A stretch of 64,000 bases of DNA, taken from NCBI GenBank assembly GCA_947625255.1, contig CANQNT010000009.1, forward strand, positions 1-64,000. The letters run 5' to 3'. Position numbers and translations under genes: made by a program. Source of the stretch: an uncultured Acetatifactor sp. Lineage in GTDB: Bacteria > Bacillota > Clostridia > Lachnospirales > Lachnospiraceae. The notes under the pieces are model-generated. The model worked only from the letters and a program-made list of their open reading frames with translations. It had not been told where the DNA came from and made no database searches. Each line of letters opens with the position of its first letter. Positions within the stretch are counted from its first letter, which is position 1. Shown one piece after another: positions 17,845 through 26,858 of this stretch.

Positions 17845-18852
17845 ATGATGAAAATAATGCGGTTGAAAAAGAAAAAAGCGATGAAAGCGGCCAGACTGGC
17901 CTGGTCGGTAGTGAGATTCCTGTTATTTTTTATCATAGGTTTTGTCATTATTTATCCCTTGCTGCAGATCATCTCTAAAGTTTTTATGCCGGTGGAGCAG
18001 TATTCGGACCCCAGCGTGATCTGGATTCCCAAGTCCTTGACCTTAACAAACCTGAAAGCAGCCATGATAGGGTTGGATTTCTGGCCCACCTTGGGAAGAA
18101 CCACGGTTTTGTGTCTGGGCTGTGCCATCATTCAGGTCATTATGTGCGCGATTGTGGGATACGGTTTTGCCAGATTCCGTTTTAAGCTCAGGGGATTGTT
18201 TTTTGGACTGGTTGTGGTCACCATCGTGGTTCCTACTCAATTGATCTTTATTCCGCTGATGGTGCAGTACCGATACTTTGATTTCTTTGGGATCAGTCAT
18301 CTGATCGCGTTGTTTACAGGGGAAAGCTACACCCATTATGCCAAAAATCTGATCAACAGTAATGCCACTTTTTTCCTGCCCGCTCTATTTTGTGTGGGAG
18401 TGAGGTCCGGCCTGTTTATCTACATCTATCGTCAGTTTTTCCGGAATGTCCCTAAGGAGTTGGAGGAGGCGGCGAAGATCGACGGCTGCGGTCCCTGGAA
18501 AACCTTTGTGAGAGTGATGATGCCCAATGCCAAATCTTCAGCCCTGACAGTTTTCCTCTTTTCCATTGTATGGCATTGGAATGAGACTATGATGGCGAAT
18601 TCCTTCTTTTCTACGGGCAATAAACCTCTGGCAGTGGCGGTTCAGACTCTTGCGGATGCCTTTAAGAGCGAGAACCTGATCGCATCCATTGTAAACAGCG
18701 GTCTTTATGAAGGAGTTGGCAGAAACCTGCAGGCGGCCAGGGGAATCGCTTATGGGGCGGTATTATTGTTTCTGATACCGCCGATGATCCTTTATATTTT
18801 TACCCAGAGATTTTTTGTAGAAGGTGTGGAATCTACCGGGATTAAAGGATGA
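17845..18852 (+). CDS. CUT1 sugar ABC permease, MalG type (second system)
   Basis: The 335-residue membrane protein contains the EAA motif EAAKIDGCGPWKTFVRVMMP and C-terminal segments typical of MalG-type subunits. A GAGGAG ribosome site precedes the ATGATG start. The gene is 11 bp downstream of its partner permease. The loop containing LFTGESYTHYAKNLINS is an insertion relative to the shortest family members. Again no ATPase is encoded nearby. Confidence 0.9.
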   Translation: MMKIMRLKKKKAMKAARLAWSVVRFLLFFIIGFVIIYPLLQIISKVFMPVEQYSDPSVIWIPKSLTLTNLKAAMIGLDFWPTLGRTTVLCLGCAIIQVIMCAIVGYGFARFRFKLRGLFFGLVVVTIVVPTQLIFIPLMVQYRYFDFFGISHLIALFTGESYTHYAKNLINSNATFFLPALFCVGVRSGLFIYIYRQFFRNVPKELEEAAKIDGCGPWKTFVRVMMPNAKSSALTVFLFSIVWHWNETMMANSFFSTGNKPLAVAVQTLADAFKSENLIASIVNSGLYEGVGRNLQAARGIAYGAVLLFLIPPMILYIFTQRFFVEGVESTGIKG

Positions 18853-18869
18853 GGTTTTTCTTAACGGTT

Positions 18870-18888
18870 ATAACTCTAAAAGAGTTAT
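18870..18888 (+). other. Intercistronic hairpin before the binding-protein gene
   Basis: A perfect 7-bp stem (ATAACTC with GAGTTAT) with a 5-base loop lies between the permease stop and the AAGGAGG of the binding-protein gene. There is no T tract directly after it. Such stem-loops often mark RNA processing or 5' protection that raises binding-protein levels; that role is inferred. Confidence 0.4.
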
Positions 18889-18925
18889 GATAAATAAATT
18901 AACACATATCTAAGGAGGATTTATC

Positions 18926-20275
18926 ATGAGAAGTAAAAAATGGATGAGTCTGTTGTTGGCGGCCGCAATGAGCGTCAGCCTTCTGGCAGGCTGCGGAAAC
19001 AGTTCCGAACAAAGCTCTACGCCATCTACGGGAAGCAATGCCTCCCAACCTGTCCAGCAGGAAAGCAGTTCTGTTCCTGAGACGGACAATTCTTCTACAG
19101 TGCCTGAAACCCAGGAAGAGACTTCCGGATGGAGCTATGAGAAAGTGGATACCCTGGAGAATCCCAATGTCACCATTATCCTGTACTGGGAGCCCAATGC
19201 GGCGGAGCAGGCGGGAATCGATGCTTTCGAAGCGAAATACGGCGGAAAAGTTACTGTGAATGTGGTAGGCTGGAATAAGGGCGCTACGGCCATTCAGGAG
19301 GGAATGGCGACAGGTGAGATCGGCGACCTGGTATTCACGGAGGGCGCGGCCAGATTCCCCGGCGATGCGGTGGATGAATTATATCAGCCCATGGATGAGT
19401 ATATTGACAGCAGTGTGTGCGATCAGGCCAGTTTGGATGCCTTTTTATTCAAAGGGCAGCATTATGTATTTACCAATAATGCGATTACATCCCCGAAGGT
19501 CATCTTCTATAACAAAACCATCTTTGAAGAAGAAGCGCTGGAAACCCCTGCGGAGCTTTTTGATAAGGGAGAATGGACCTATGACAAGTTCCTGGAGTAT
19601 ATGGCATACTTTACACGGGACACAGATGGCGATGGAGAAATCGATCAGTGGGGGCTTGGACCCAGATTTGCAAGACAGGACTTCGGTTTTGCCAATGACG
19701 GGATGCCGGTTTATGAGGTCGGAAACGGCGAATTGGCAGTGGGAATTGATACCCCGGAATGCATGCAGTGGTTTGAATTCCTGAACACTTTCGGTCAGAT
19801 CAATACCAAGTGCCCTGGCGACGGCAGCTGGCTGGAGACCAGATTGTGCGTGATGTTCTGTGAAGCCCTCTCCTATGCCGGACTGGATGAATCAGCCACC
19901 ACAGATGAAATCGATTTCGTTAGTTTCCCGACTTATGACGGAAGACTTGCAACGACTCCCGTGTGGGATAACGGATATGCCATCGTAAACGGTGCCCCTA
20001 ATCCGGAAGGCGCCGCAGTGCTGGCAACCATGATCTGCAAGGCCAAGCTGGACAGCTATCAGGATGAACTGAAGACCCGTTTTGATGAGGATCAGGTGGC
20101 GAGATTTTACAACATCATGACCAAGATCATCCCGATGAGAAGGAAGTATACCGGCATAGATGAGAAACCCGGCGAGCCGGAGGCGTTGCAGGGAACACCT
20201 GCCCAGACCATCGTCGAAACCTATAAGTCCCAGCTGGAAGCGGAAGTGGCCGCTTATAACGAAACTGTGAAGTAA
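18926..20275 (+). CDS. Lipoprotein solute-binding protein for the second sugar importer
   Basis: The 449-residue protein has a lipoprotein signal with lipobox LLAGC and the lipidated Cys at residue 23, then a Ser/Thr/Glu-rich linker to about residue 65. The mature domain is a CUT1-type binding fold (VTIILYWEPNAAEQAGIDAFEAKYGG; PKVIFYNKTIFEEEALETP; a DTDGDGEIDQWG calcium-loop-like segment near residue 235). It should capture the oligosaccharide for the permeases upstream. A textbook AAGGAGG precedes the start. The next gene encodes a lyase-like enzyme 30 bp downstream, linking uptake and degradation. Confidence 0.92.
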   Translation: MRSKKWMSLLLAAAMSVSLLAGCGNSSEQSSTPSTGSNASQPVQQESSSVPETDNSSTVPETQEETSGWSYEKVDTLENPNVTIILYWEPNAAEQAGIDAFEAKYGGKVTVNVVGWNKGATAIQEGMATGEIGDLVFTEGAARFPGDAVDELYQPMDEYIDSSVCDQASLDAFLFKGQHYVFTNNAITSPKVIFYNKTIFEEEALETPAELFDKGEWTYDKFLEYMAYFTRDTDGDGEIDQWGLGPRFARQDFGFANDGMPVYEVGNGELAVGIDTPECMQWFEFLNTFGQINTKCPGDGSWLETRLCVMFCEALSYAGLDESATTDEIDFVSFPTYDGRLATTPVWDNGYAIVNGAPNPEGAAVLATMICKAKLDSYQDELKTRFDEDQVARFYNIMTKIIPMRRKYTGIDEKPGEPEALQGTPAQTIVETYKSQLEAEVAAYNETVK

Positions 20276-20305
20276 GGATTCCCAGAGGGGAAAACGAGCG
20301 AAGTT

Positions 20306-23300
20306 ATGAAATTGGATGTCCGGTCCGACAGATGGTTTGCTGACTGTTTGCCGGAATTGGGCATCCAGTATTTCTATCAGGATAAAAGGAAGGGTTTTAT
20401 TGTGGAAAAGAAAGTGATCGATGACAAGGAAGTTCTGTTGACGTGCAATCCGGTTTCTTATGATTTCCCCCATACAGTGGATGTCAGGGCTTATGATGGA
20501 ATAGAGCTGGAGGTCAGGCTTTGCGGTGAACTGCCTGTCTGGCTGGAAATAGCTCTTTTTCCTTTGCAGAGCGGGAGACCGGAATTCATCCAAAGTACAA
20601 AAGCAGAAGTTTTTGTCGCACCTGGGGAAAGGTTGGTAAGAGTGCCTTTTTGTGCCTTTGACAGTTCCCTTTTGGTCAGCGCATATCGGAAATATATCAG
20701 CAGTATGGAAATCAAACTGAAAAAGGAAGAAGGGGCTTTTCAGGTAAAGAGCCTTCGATTCGCAAAATTTGGTTCCTTTCATGTGGAAACTGAAACCACG
20801 TCCGGGGCGGCTGATGTCGGGATGGATATCATTTACCAGGTCATTTTAGAGAATCAGAGAGAAAACTCCTGTTATGTGGGGGTGGCTCCGGTATGGAAGG
20901 GCAGAGAAAGTATTCCCTTTACCTATCCGAAAAGTGTCGTCCTTAAGCCCCATGAAAGACGGATTGTGGAGGTGTGCGCAAAGATTCCCGCGAACATTCC
21001 CTGTGGAGGATATGAAACCCTGACTTTGGAATGGATTCCGGATGGAGATGGAGCAGAAAGCAGAAGAACCACGTTTTATGCAGCCAGAAAAATCAGGCAT
21101 CCTTACCTGCTCCATAAAGAGGAGGGGTGGCAGCGCCTGAGAAGCCAGCTGGAAAAGGACAGCGGTCTGGCGAAGAGATGGGAAAAGGAATATGTGGAGG
21201 CCGCTAAGGCATGGAAAGTGCCGAAGCCAAGCGAGGGGAAAGCCTTTGTATATGAATCCGTCAGTCAGGATGATTTCCTGCGTGCTGGTATTGCCTGGAA
21301 GGTGTCCCAGTCTCAGGAGCTCCTGGACAAGGTTATAAGCTATCTGAAGGGCTTTTTGGAGGAAGAGAAGGGTTACTTAGGAACAGAATTTTCTTATTTT
21401 CAGGCGATAGAATCTCTTCATGAATATGATAAGGGACATTTCCCGGTTCATCATGCCTGCAGCGCCGGCTGGGTGCAGGAGGGGGAATTTATGTCCAAAA
21501 TTGCGGCAGTCTATGATCTGGTCTATGACAGGCCGGAGGTCACTCCGCTTATGCATGCCCAGATGGAAAGATGCATGCGCAATTATATGGAATTTGAAGA
21601 TTGGCGCCTGACGGATGGGGACGGAAATAATTTCCAAATCTGTGAAGCTGCGGCCGCTTTAAATTTCGCCTGTCTGCTTCAGGATTATCCGATGATAGGG
21701 CGGTTCCTGGCAGGATGCAACGGACTGTATGAGCTGATGGGATCTGTTTTCTCTGATGACGGAAGTTATTTTGAAGGCGCATCGAATTATATGTGCCTTG
21801 CGGCGGAGCTGTTTTTGAAGAGCGCCATCGCCTGTGAGAACTACGGCCTGAATCTAAAGGATGTGGTTGTTCCCGCGTCCTTTGATCCCTATGTGGTGCA
21901 TGCGCCCTGGGCGGTCAGAAAGTCTGCGGATCCATCTGCAAAGCCTTTTTTGGGTATGAGCTTTGAGCGAATGGGCAATTCCCGGAAACCCTATCGGCGC
22001 CTTAAGGATTATCTCGATAATCTGCTTCATCTTGCTACCCCGGAGGGAATCCTGTTTTCCGCAAATGATGGGAATGAGCGCAGTTTGGTTCCTTTCATGG
22101 AGATGGCATATTACCTGTATAGGGATCCTGCTTATTTGAAAATCGCTTCCCTGGCGGAAGAAAATGATCTGCTCTATGGGAAACATATGTGGGAATCTCA
22201 GGAATTTGAACCTGGAAAAGAGAGTTATCTCAATACCGGAAACGGTTTTGGGGTACTTAGGGAGAAGGGGGAAAATGCTGTCCAGGCCGTGTTAAAATTC
22301 GGTCAGCATGGAGGATACCATGGTCATTATGACAGGCTGAGCCTGTTATCCTACCTGAAGAACAATCAGACATTCCATAATTTGGAATTTACCTGGTATG
22401 GTTATGCTTCTTTCCTTTTTAAAATGTGGGTGCATACCTCGCTGGCCCATAATATGGTAGTGGTGGATAAAAAAATGCAGGAACCTACGGAATGTCAGTG
22501 TATTTACTTTGAGGACAATGAGAAGTTTCAGGCAGTGTGCGCCCAGACGGTTTCCAGGTGGTCGGATCCGCCTTATGGAGGCCAGACGCCGTATCTGCAG
22601 AAATTCCCGGAAGAAAAATGCCGGAAGGAAGGGCGTTTTATCCTTCCCGGGAAGCCAAGATCCCAGGGCGATATCGGAGAATATTCGGAACCTGTGTTCC
22701 AGAGGAGATTACTGGTATTGGCGGAAGGCTGCTGCTATATTTGGGATTACGAGGAAGCAGATCAGGATCATGTGTACGATTGTCTGTATCACCCATTGGG
22801 CCGCGTATCCGCAGAAGGCCTGCATTTCCTGAAACGGACTGCAAGGTTGGAGGAAGACCCTTATGGGGCAGGGCAGTTTATCCTGAATTGCTATTGGTAT
22901 GACCAGGAGGGAACGGCACATTTTCGTTTTGAAAATGAACAGAAGCGTTTTAATCATAATGATATCTTAGACTTTGCGGCCAGAACCCAGCTTTTTGGGG
23001 TTTACCCTCAGAAGCAGACAGTGGTTGTAGGCAGATATCCGCAGAAAACAGATACTTTTCAAAATGTGGAAGAAATCTCAAGTAAAGAGCTATGGAAGGA
23101 TCCTTGTCGGAAAACAGTGGGTTTTCAGCAAAAAGGAAGATGCGCCAGATTTGTGACAGCCCTGGAGATCGGAGAAAAAGAAGGAGTACTTCAGAAAATT
23201 ACAAGTGATTCTTATGAGAGTATTACCATTCTGAGAAAGGATGGTGGAGTCCGCAGATTAAAGGTATACGGGATGGATCAAAGAGAGGAAAACAAAATTT

Positions 23301-23323
23301 CCGTACAATATGAAATCTTATAA
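20306..23323 (+). CDS. Heparinase II/III-like polysaccharide lyase (cytoplasmic)
   Basis: The 1005-residue protein has no signal peptide. An N-terminal beta-rich part (to about residue 270) precedes an alpha/alpha-barrel region (about 290-600; ACSAGWVQEGEFMSKIAAVYDLVYD) and a heparinase II/III-type beta domain. The hallmark FGQHGGYHGHYDRLSLLSY lies near residue 665, where His and Tyr residues form the active site of this fold. Family members cleave uronic-acid polysaccharides such as heparan sulfate, alginate or related glycans; the substrate cannot be fixed here. It resembles the gene at 28099, so the two are paralogues. The ribosome site before the chosen ATG is weak. Confidence 0.82.
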   Translation: MKLDVRSDRWFADCLPELGIQYFYQDKRKGFIVEKKVIDDKEVLLTCNPVSYDFPHTVDVRAYDGIELEVRLCGELPVWLEIALFPLQSGRPEFIQSTKAEVFVAPGERLVRVPFCAFDSSLLVSAYRKYISSMEIKLKKEEGAFQVKSLRFAKFGSFHVETETTSGAADVGMDIIYQVILENQRENSCYVGVAPVWKGRESIPFTYPKSVVLKPHERRIVEVCAKIPANIPCGGYETLTLEWIPDGDGAESRRTTFYAARKIRHPYLLHKEEGWQRLRSQLEKDSGLAKRWEKEYVEAAKAWKVPKPSEGKAFVYESVSQDDFLRAGIAWKVSQSQELLDKVISYLKGFLEEEKGYLGTEFSYFQAIESLHEYDKGHFPVHHACSAGWVQEGEFMSKIAAVYDLVYDRPEVTPLMHAQMERCMRNYMEFEDWRLTDGDGNNFQICEAAAALNFACLLQDYPMIGRFLAGCNGLYELMGSVFSDDGSYFEGASNYMCLAAELFLKSAIACENYGLNLKDVVVPASFDPYVVHAPWAVRKSADPSAKPFLGMSFERMGNSRKPYRRLKDYLDNLLHLATPEGILFSANDGNERSLVPFMEMAYYLYRDPAYLKIASLAEENDLLYGKHMWESQEFEPGKESYLNTGNGFGVLREKGENAVQAVLKFGQHGGYHGHYDRLSLLSYLKNNQTFHNLEFTWYGYASFLFKMWVHTSLAHNMVVVDKKMQEPTECQCIYFEDNEKFQAVCAQTVSRWSDPPYGGQTPYLQKFPEEKCRKEGRFILPGKPRSQGDIGEYSEPVFQRRLLVLAEGCCYIWDYEEADQDHVYDCLYHPLGRVSAEGLHFLKRTARLEEDPYGAGQFILNCYWYDQEGTAHFRFENEQKRFNHNDILDFAARTQLFGVYPQKQTVVVGRYPQKTDTFQNVEEISSKELWKDPCRKTVGFQQKGRCARFVTALEIGEKEGVLQKITSDSYESITILRKDGGVRRLKVYGMDQREENKISVQYEIL

Positions 23324-23377
23324 GGAAGCGGCCAACAACGGTGATTTTTTATGCTGGCAGCAAAAGGAGGAAAATTT

Positions 23378-24010
23378 ATGATTCGGATTTTATTTCAGGG
23401 AGATTCCATTACGGATGCAGGACGTGACAGAGGAAACGCGGGAGATCTGGGTAGAGGCTATCCTTTATTGGTGGAAAGCACTATGGGATTCGAAGCTCCT
23501 GGGGAATATCAATTCCTGAACAGGGGAATTGGCGGAGACCGTGTGACAGATCTTTATGCCAGGATTAAAGTAGATATCATTAATTTGAAGCCCGATGTGA
23601 TGAGTATCCTGGTAGGAGTCAACGATGTCTGGCATGAACTGAAAAATGGCAGGGACGGTGTGGACGAGGTAAAATATTTTAAAATATATTCCATGCTGAT
23701 CGAGGAAATCAAAGCTGCGCTGCCGGAAGTAAAGATCATGATCCTGGAGCCCTTTGTCCTGAAGGCTTCCGCAACAGAAGAGGAATGGGATACTTTCCGG
23801 GATGAGGTTCATAAGCGCGCAAAAAAGGCAAGGGAAATTGCGGAAAAATATGATTTGGTCTTTATTGCCCTGCAGGATAAATTCGATGAAGCTGCCCAAA
23901 AGTGCCCGGCCAATTATTGGCTGAGGGATGGTGTACATCCTACGCCGAAAGGACATGAACTGATTAAGAGGGAATGGATCAAGGCTTATGAAACTATGAA
24001 AATAGGATAA
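23378..24010 (+). CDS. SGNH/GDSL hydrolase, probable carbohydrate esterase
   Basis: This 210-residue enzyme shows all four SGNH blocks: the nucleophile motif GDSIT near residue 8, GIGGDR, GVND and the C-terminal DGVHPTPKGHE with catalytic Asp and His. There is no signal peptide, so it acts in the cytoplasm. In a polysaccharide locus it is most likely an acetylesterase that removes acetyl groups from imported oligosaccharides; this is inferred from context. The ATG at 23378 is preferred to the longer ORF because AGGAGG sits directly upstream. Confidence 0.88.
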   Translation: MIRILFQGDSITDAGRDRGNAGDLGRGYPLLVESTMGFEAPGEYQFLNRGIGGDRVTDLYARIKVDIINLKPDVMSILVGVNDVWHELKNGRDGVDEVKYFKIYSMLIEEIKAALPEVKIMILEPFVLKASATEEEWDTFRDEVHKRAKKAREIAEKYDLVFIALQDKFDEAAQKCPANYWLRDGVHPTPKGHELIKREWIKAYETMKIG

Positions 24011-24032
24011 AAAGATGTACTGCCAAGTACCC

Positions 24033-24056
24033 TGGACGCTTCTGACGAAGCGTCTA
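24033..24056. terminator. Hairpin between convergent genes, possible terminator
   Basis: GACGCTTC and GAAGCGTC form an 8-bp perfect stem with a TGAC loop, extendable by two pairs including one G-U. It lies between the esterase stop and the stop of the convergent AraC gene. No T tract follows on either strand, so termination is possible but not certain. Confidence 0.4.
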
Positions 24057-24872
24057 GGAAGTTTGAAACGTTTTCTGGCTGTCCTGCTGCCTGTGAATTT
24101 CCCGAAACTGAGTGGGGGTTAAGCCCGTGAATTTTTTAAATTGCCGCATGAAATGCAGTTCGTTTTCATAGCCGCAGAAAACAGCCAGAGAGGATATGGA
24201 CATTTCCGAGGTACACAGATAAAACTGGGCCTGCTTAATACGGGCGTTGATGATGTCCTGGATGCAGGTTACGCCGAAAAATTCTTTATAAAGATGCTGG
24301 AAGTGCGAAATGCTTAAATGAATCCGGTTCGCAAGCTCGGGTGTATCCCATTTTTTATAGGGAGAATTCAGGATCTCCATCCGCAGCTCATTCATGGGAT
24401 AATAGTATTTGTTCCGATTCGTGGAACGGCTCTCTGCCTCCAGCTGGTTGGCGATGGAGTACAGCAGGGCGTGCATCAGCGCATTGATGACCTCTTTTTT
24501 TAGGGAATGGGTGGAAAGCTTCTCCAGGACGATCAGTTTGCTGTAATCCGTCAGCGTGCCCATATAGGGCAGTACGAAAGGAGTATCTATGGGAAACCCC
24601 AGCCGGTCAAGGAAGTCCGTATCCTCATCATGCAGCTCAAAATGGATCCAGTCGTCGTTGTAATGGGGTTCCCTGCAGCCGTAATGAATGGGGGAATGAC
24701 GGCCGTAGATCATGATGGTATTTGGCGGCATGTCGATGGTCTTGTCGCCTTTTACGAAGAAGGACTCTGTTTTGATAAGGAGCAGGGTGTAATCCTCATA
24801 CCCGGCGGGATAGGAACGGTCGAGGGCCACCTTGTGCATGGAATCGTATCCGCAGACATTAACGGTAATCAT
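24054..24872 (-). CDS. AraC-family transcriptional regulator
   Basis: The 272-residue protein has an N-terminal cupin-like ligand domain (about 1-150, with GRHSPIHYG and DDWIHFEL) and a C-terminal pair of helix-turn-helix motifs (ELANRIHLSISHFQHLYKEFFG and SSLAVFCGYENELHFMRQFKKFTGLTP). Such proteins usually activate sugar-use genes on binding a sugar. It is divergent from the GH43-GH88-lyase set and convergent with the esterase, so it most likely controls this locus. A GGGAG ribosome site precedes the start on the minus strand. Confidence 0.92.
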   Translation of the reverse strand: MITVNVCGYDSMHKVALDRSYPAGYEDYTLLLIKTESFFVKGDKTIDMPPNTIMIYGRHSPIHYGCREPHYNDDWIHFELHDEDTDFLDRLGFPIDTPFVLPYMGTLTDYSKLIVLEKLSTHSLKKEVINALMHALLYSIANQLEAESRSTNRNKYYYPMNELRMEILNSPYKKWDTPELANRIHLSISHFQHLYKEFFGVTCIQDIINARIKQAQFYLCTSEMSISSLAVFCGYENELHFMRQFKKFTGLTPTQFREIHRQQDSQKTFQTS

Positions 24873-25034
24873 AAATACTCCCTTCTTCCCAATTGCTGCA
24901 GGGCAAAGGGAGGAAATTGTGTAAAGATGCAGAATTGGCTAGCAAATTGCAGAAAATATCAGTTAACTCTATTTTATGAAAATGTTTTTGTTTTGTCAAG
25001 TTGTTATTATAGAGTTACAGCGCAGCCAGCCGTG

Positions 25035-25079
25035 AGCCATGATGGAAAATCGCGCTTGCACGAATTTGCCATCATGGCT
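25035..25079. repeat. 45-bp imperfect palindrome in the AraC/GH43 intergenic region
   Basis: AGCCATGATGG and CCATCATGGCT are perfect 11-bp arms, and the inner bases also pair in part (AAATCG with CGAATTT). A second perfect 7-bp stem with a 3-base loop (GTCGAAC, TCT, GTTCGAC) follows at 25088-25104. The rest of 24873-25141 holds the divergent promoter area with AT-rich sequence, but no promoter can be assigned firmly. The elements may be a regulatory leader of the GH43 operon or a dispersed repeat. Confidence 0.6.
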
Positions 25080-25141
25080 TGCGGCAAGTCGAACTCTGTT
25101 CGACATGGGAGCGCCATTTTATGAGCAAAGGGAGTCGCAAA

Positions 25142-26836
25142 GTGAACTTTATCATGAAAACCATAAAAAATCCGATTTTAAAGGGCTTTCATCCCGATCC
25201 ATCCATTGTGAGGGTGAGGGAGGACTATTATCTTGCCACATCCACCTTTGAATGGTGGCCAGGGGTGAGGCTCCATCATTCCAGGGATCTGATCCACTGG
25301 GAACTGCTGGAATATCCTTTGAACAGAATCTCTCAGTTGGATCTGCGGGGAGTGGGTCCGTCCCAGGGGATATGGGCGCCCTGCCTGACCTATGAGAAAG
25401 GGGTGTTTTACCTTGTATATACGGTGGTAAAAGCCTTTTACTGCAATATGTACGACACGGAGAATTATCTTGTGACCACTCGGGATATCCATGGCCCCTG
25501 GTCCGAGCCCATCCCTTTGAACAACTTTGGCTTTGATCCGTCCCTGTTCCATGACGAGGACGGCAGAAAATATATGGTCAGTATGGTGACGGACCACCGG
25601 GTGCCCAAGAAATATGCAGGCAGACTGGTGCTTCAGGAGTTTGACGCCCGTCAGGGGAAAATGGTAGGTCCTGTGAAAGACATTTACCGAGCAGAGGGGA
25701 TTTTTCTGGAAGGCCCCCATATTCTGAAGCGGAACGGCTGGTATTATCTGTTCAGCGCGGACACGGGAACCGGGGAAGGGCATGGTCAGACCATTCAAAG
25801 ATCCAGGGATATCTGGGGGCCTTATGAAATGTATCGTCCCTACGATGAGCTGAGGGAGGAAGGAGAAGCCTATTCGATCCTCACTTCCAGACACCATGAG
25901 GATCTCCTGCTGCAGAAAGCGGGGCATTGTGATCTGGTGGAAACCCAGGATGGGGAGTGGTATGCGGTTCATCTCTGCGGCAGGGCTGCCAGTGACCGGA
26001 ATCCCATGGACGCCCCGCGTTTTGCCGGCGCAAGAAGATATATGATCGGACGGGAAACGGCGATTCAGAAAATGCGCTGGACAGAGGATGACTGGCTGGT
26101 TTTGGAAAAAGGGGGAAATACCCCTGCGGAAGAAGTGGAAGCGCCGCTGTTTGTGCAGAAGATGTCGGAAAGTCGGGATTCACTGGAAACGGATCATTTG
26201 TGCCGAAATGGGGAACCCCTGGTCAGGGATGATTTCGATGGGGAACAGCTGCATCTGGACTACCAGTCCTTACGGATTCCCATGGATGAGCATTATCTGT
26301 CTCTGAAGGAACGTCCCGGATGGCTTCGGATGTACGGCAGGAGCGGCCTGGCCTCAAGGTTTTCCCAGAGTCTGATCGCCCGCAGGATGACGGAGTACTC
26401 CATGAAAGCGGAGACCTGCGTGGATTTTGAGCCGGAGGTCTTCAAGCAAATGGCGGGACTGATTCTGATGTATGATACGGATAACTATTTATATCTTCAT
26501 ATTTCCCACGACGAGGATGTGGGAAAGTGCATTACTTTATTGAAAGCGGAAAATAAAAAATATGAATATCTGATGGATTATATCCCCTTGGAATCCGGCC
26601 GGGACGTGGTACTTGGCCTTTCCCTGCAGGGAACGGAGGTCCAATTCTTTTATGGATATAGGGGCGAAGCCCGACACAAAGCTGGTCCCTGTCTGAATGC
26701 CAGCTTTTTGTCAGACGAAGCCTGTAACGAGGGCTGGTTTACCGGCACCATGATCGGAATCTGCTGCCAGGATCTGACAGGCTTTGGGAAATACGCGGAT
26801 TTTGATTGGTTTACAGTAGGGGCTCAGGATCGGTAA
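25142..26836 (+). CDS. Glycoside hydrolase family 43 (beta-xylosidase/arabinofuranosidase-like)
   Basis: The protein of about 564 residues opens with NPILKGFHPDPSIVRV, the GH43 signature holding the catalytic base Asp. Other expected positions are GFDPSLFHDEDG (modulating Asp) and IFLEGPHILKRNGWYYL (acid Glu). The C-terminal part from about residue 330 is a beta-sandwich of the type seen in GH43 xylosidases. No signal peptide is present, so it trims imported oligosaccharides in the cytoplasm. The GTG at 25142 has an AAAGGGAG site 8 bases upstream; the in-frame ATG at 25154 is the alternative start. Confidence 0.88.
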   Translation: MNFIMKTIKNPILKGFHPDPSIVRVREDYYLATSTFEWWPGVRLHHSRDLIHWELLEYPLNRISQLDLRGVGPSQGIWAPCLTYEKGVFYLVYTVVKAFYCNMYDTENYLVTTRDIHGPWSEPIPLNNFGFDPSLFHDEDGRKYMVSMVTDHRVPKKYAGRLVLQEFDARQGKMVGPVKDIYRAEGIFLEGPHILKRNGWYYLFSADTGTGEGHGQTIQRSRDIWGPYEMYRPYDELREEGEAYSILTSRHHEDLLLQKAGHCDLVETQDGEWYAVHLCGRAASDRNPMDAPRFAGARRYMIGRETAIQKMRWTEDDWLVLEKGGNTPAEEVEAPLFVQKMSESRDSLETDHLCRNGEPLVRDDFDGEQLHLDYQSLRIPMDEHYLSLKERPGWLRMYGRSGLASRFSQSLIARRMTEYSMKAETCVDFEPEVFKQMAGLILMYDTDNYLYLHISHDEDVGKCITLLKAENKKYEYLMDYIPLESGRDVVLGLSLQGTEVQFFYGYRGEARHKAGPCLNASFLSDEACNEGWFTGTMIGICCQDLTGFGKYADFDWFTVGAQDR

Positions 26837-26858
26837 AAAAGCAGGAGGAATGAAGGAA

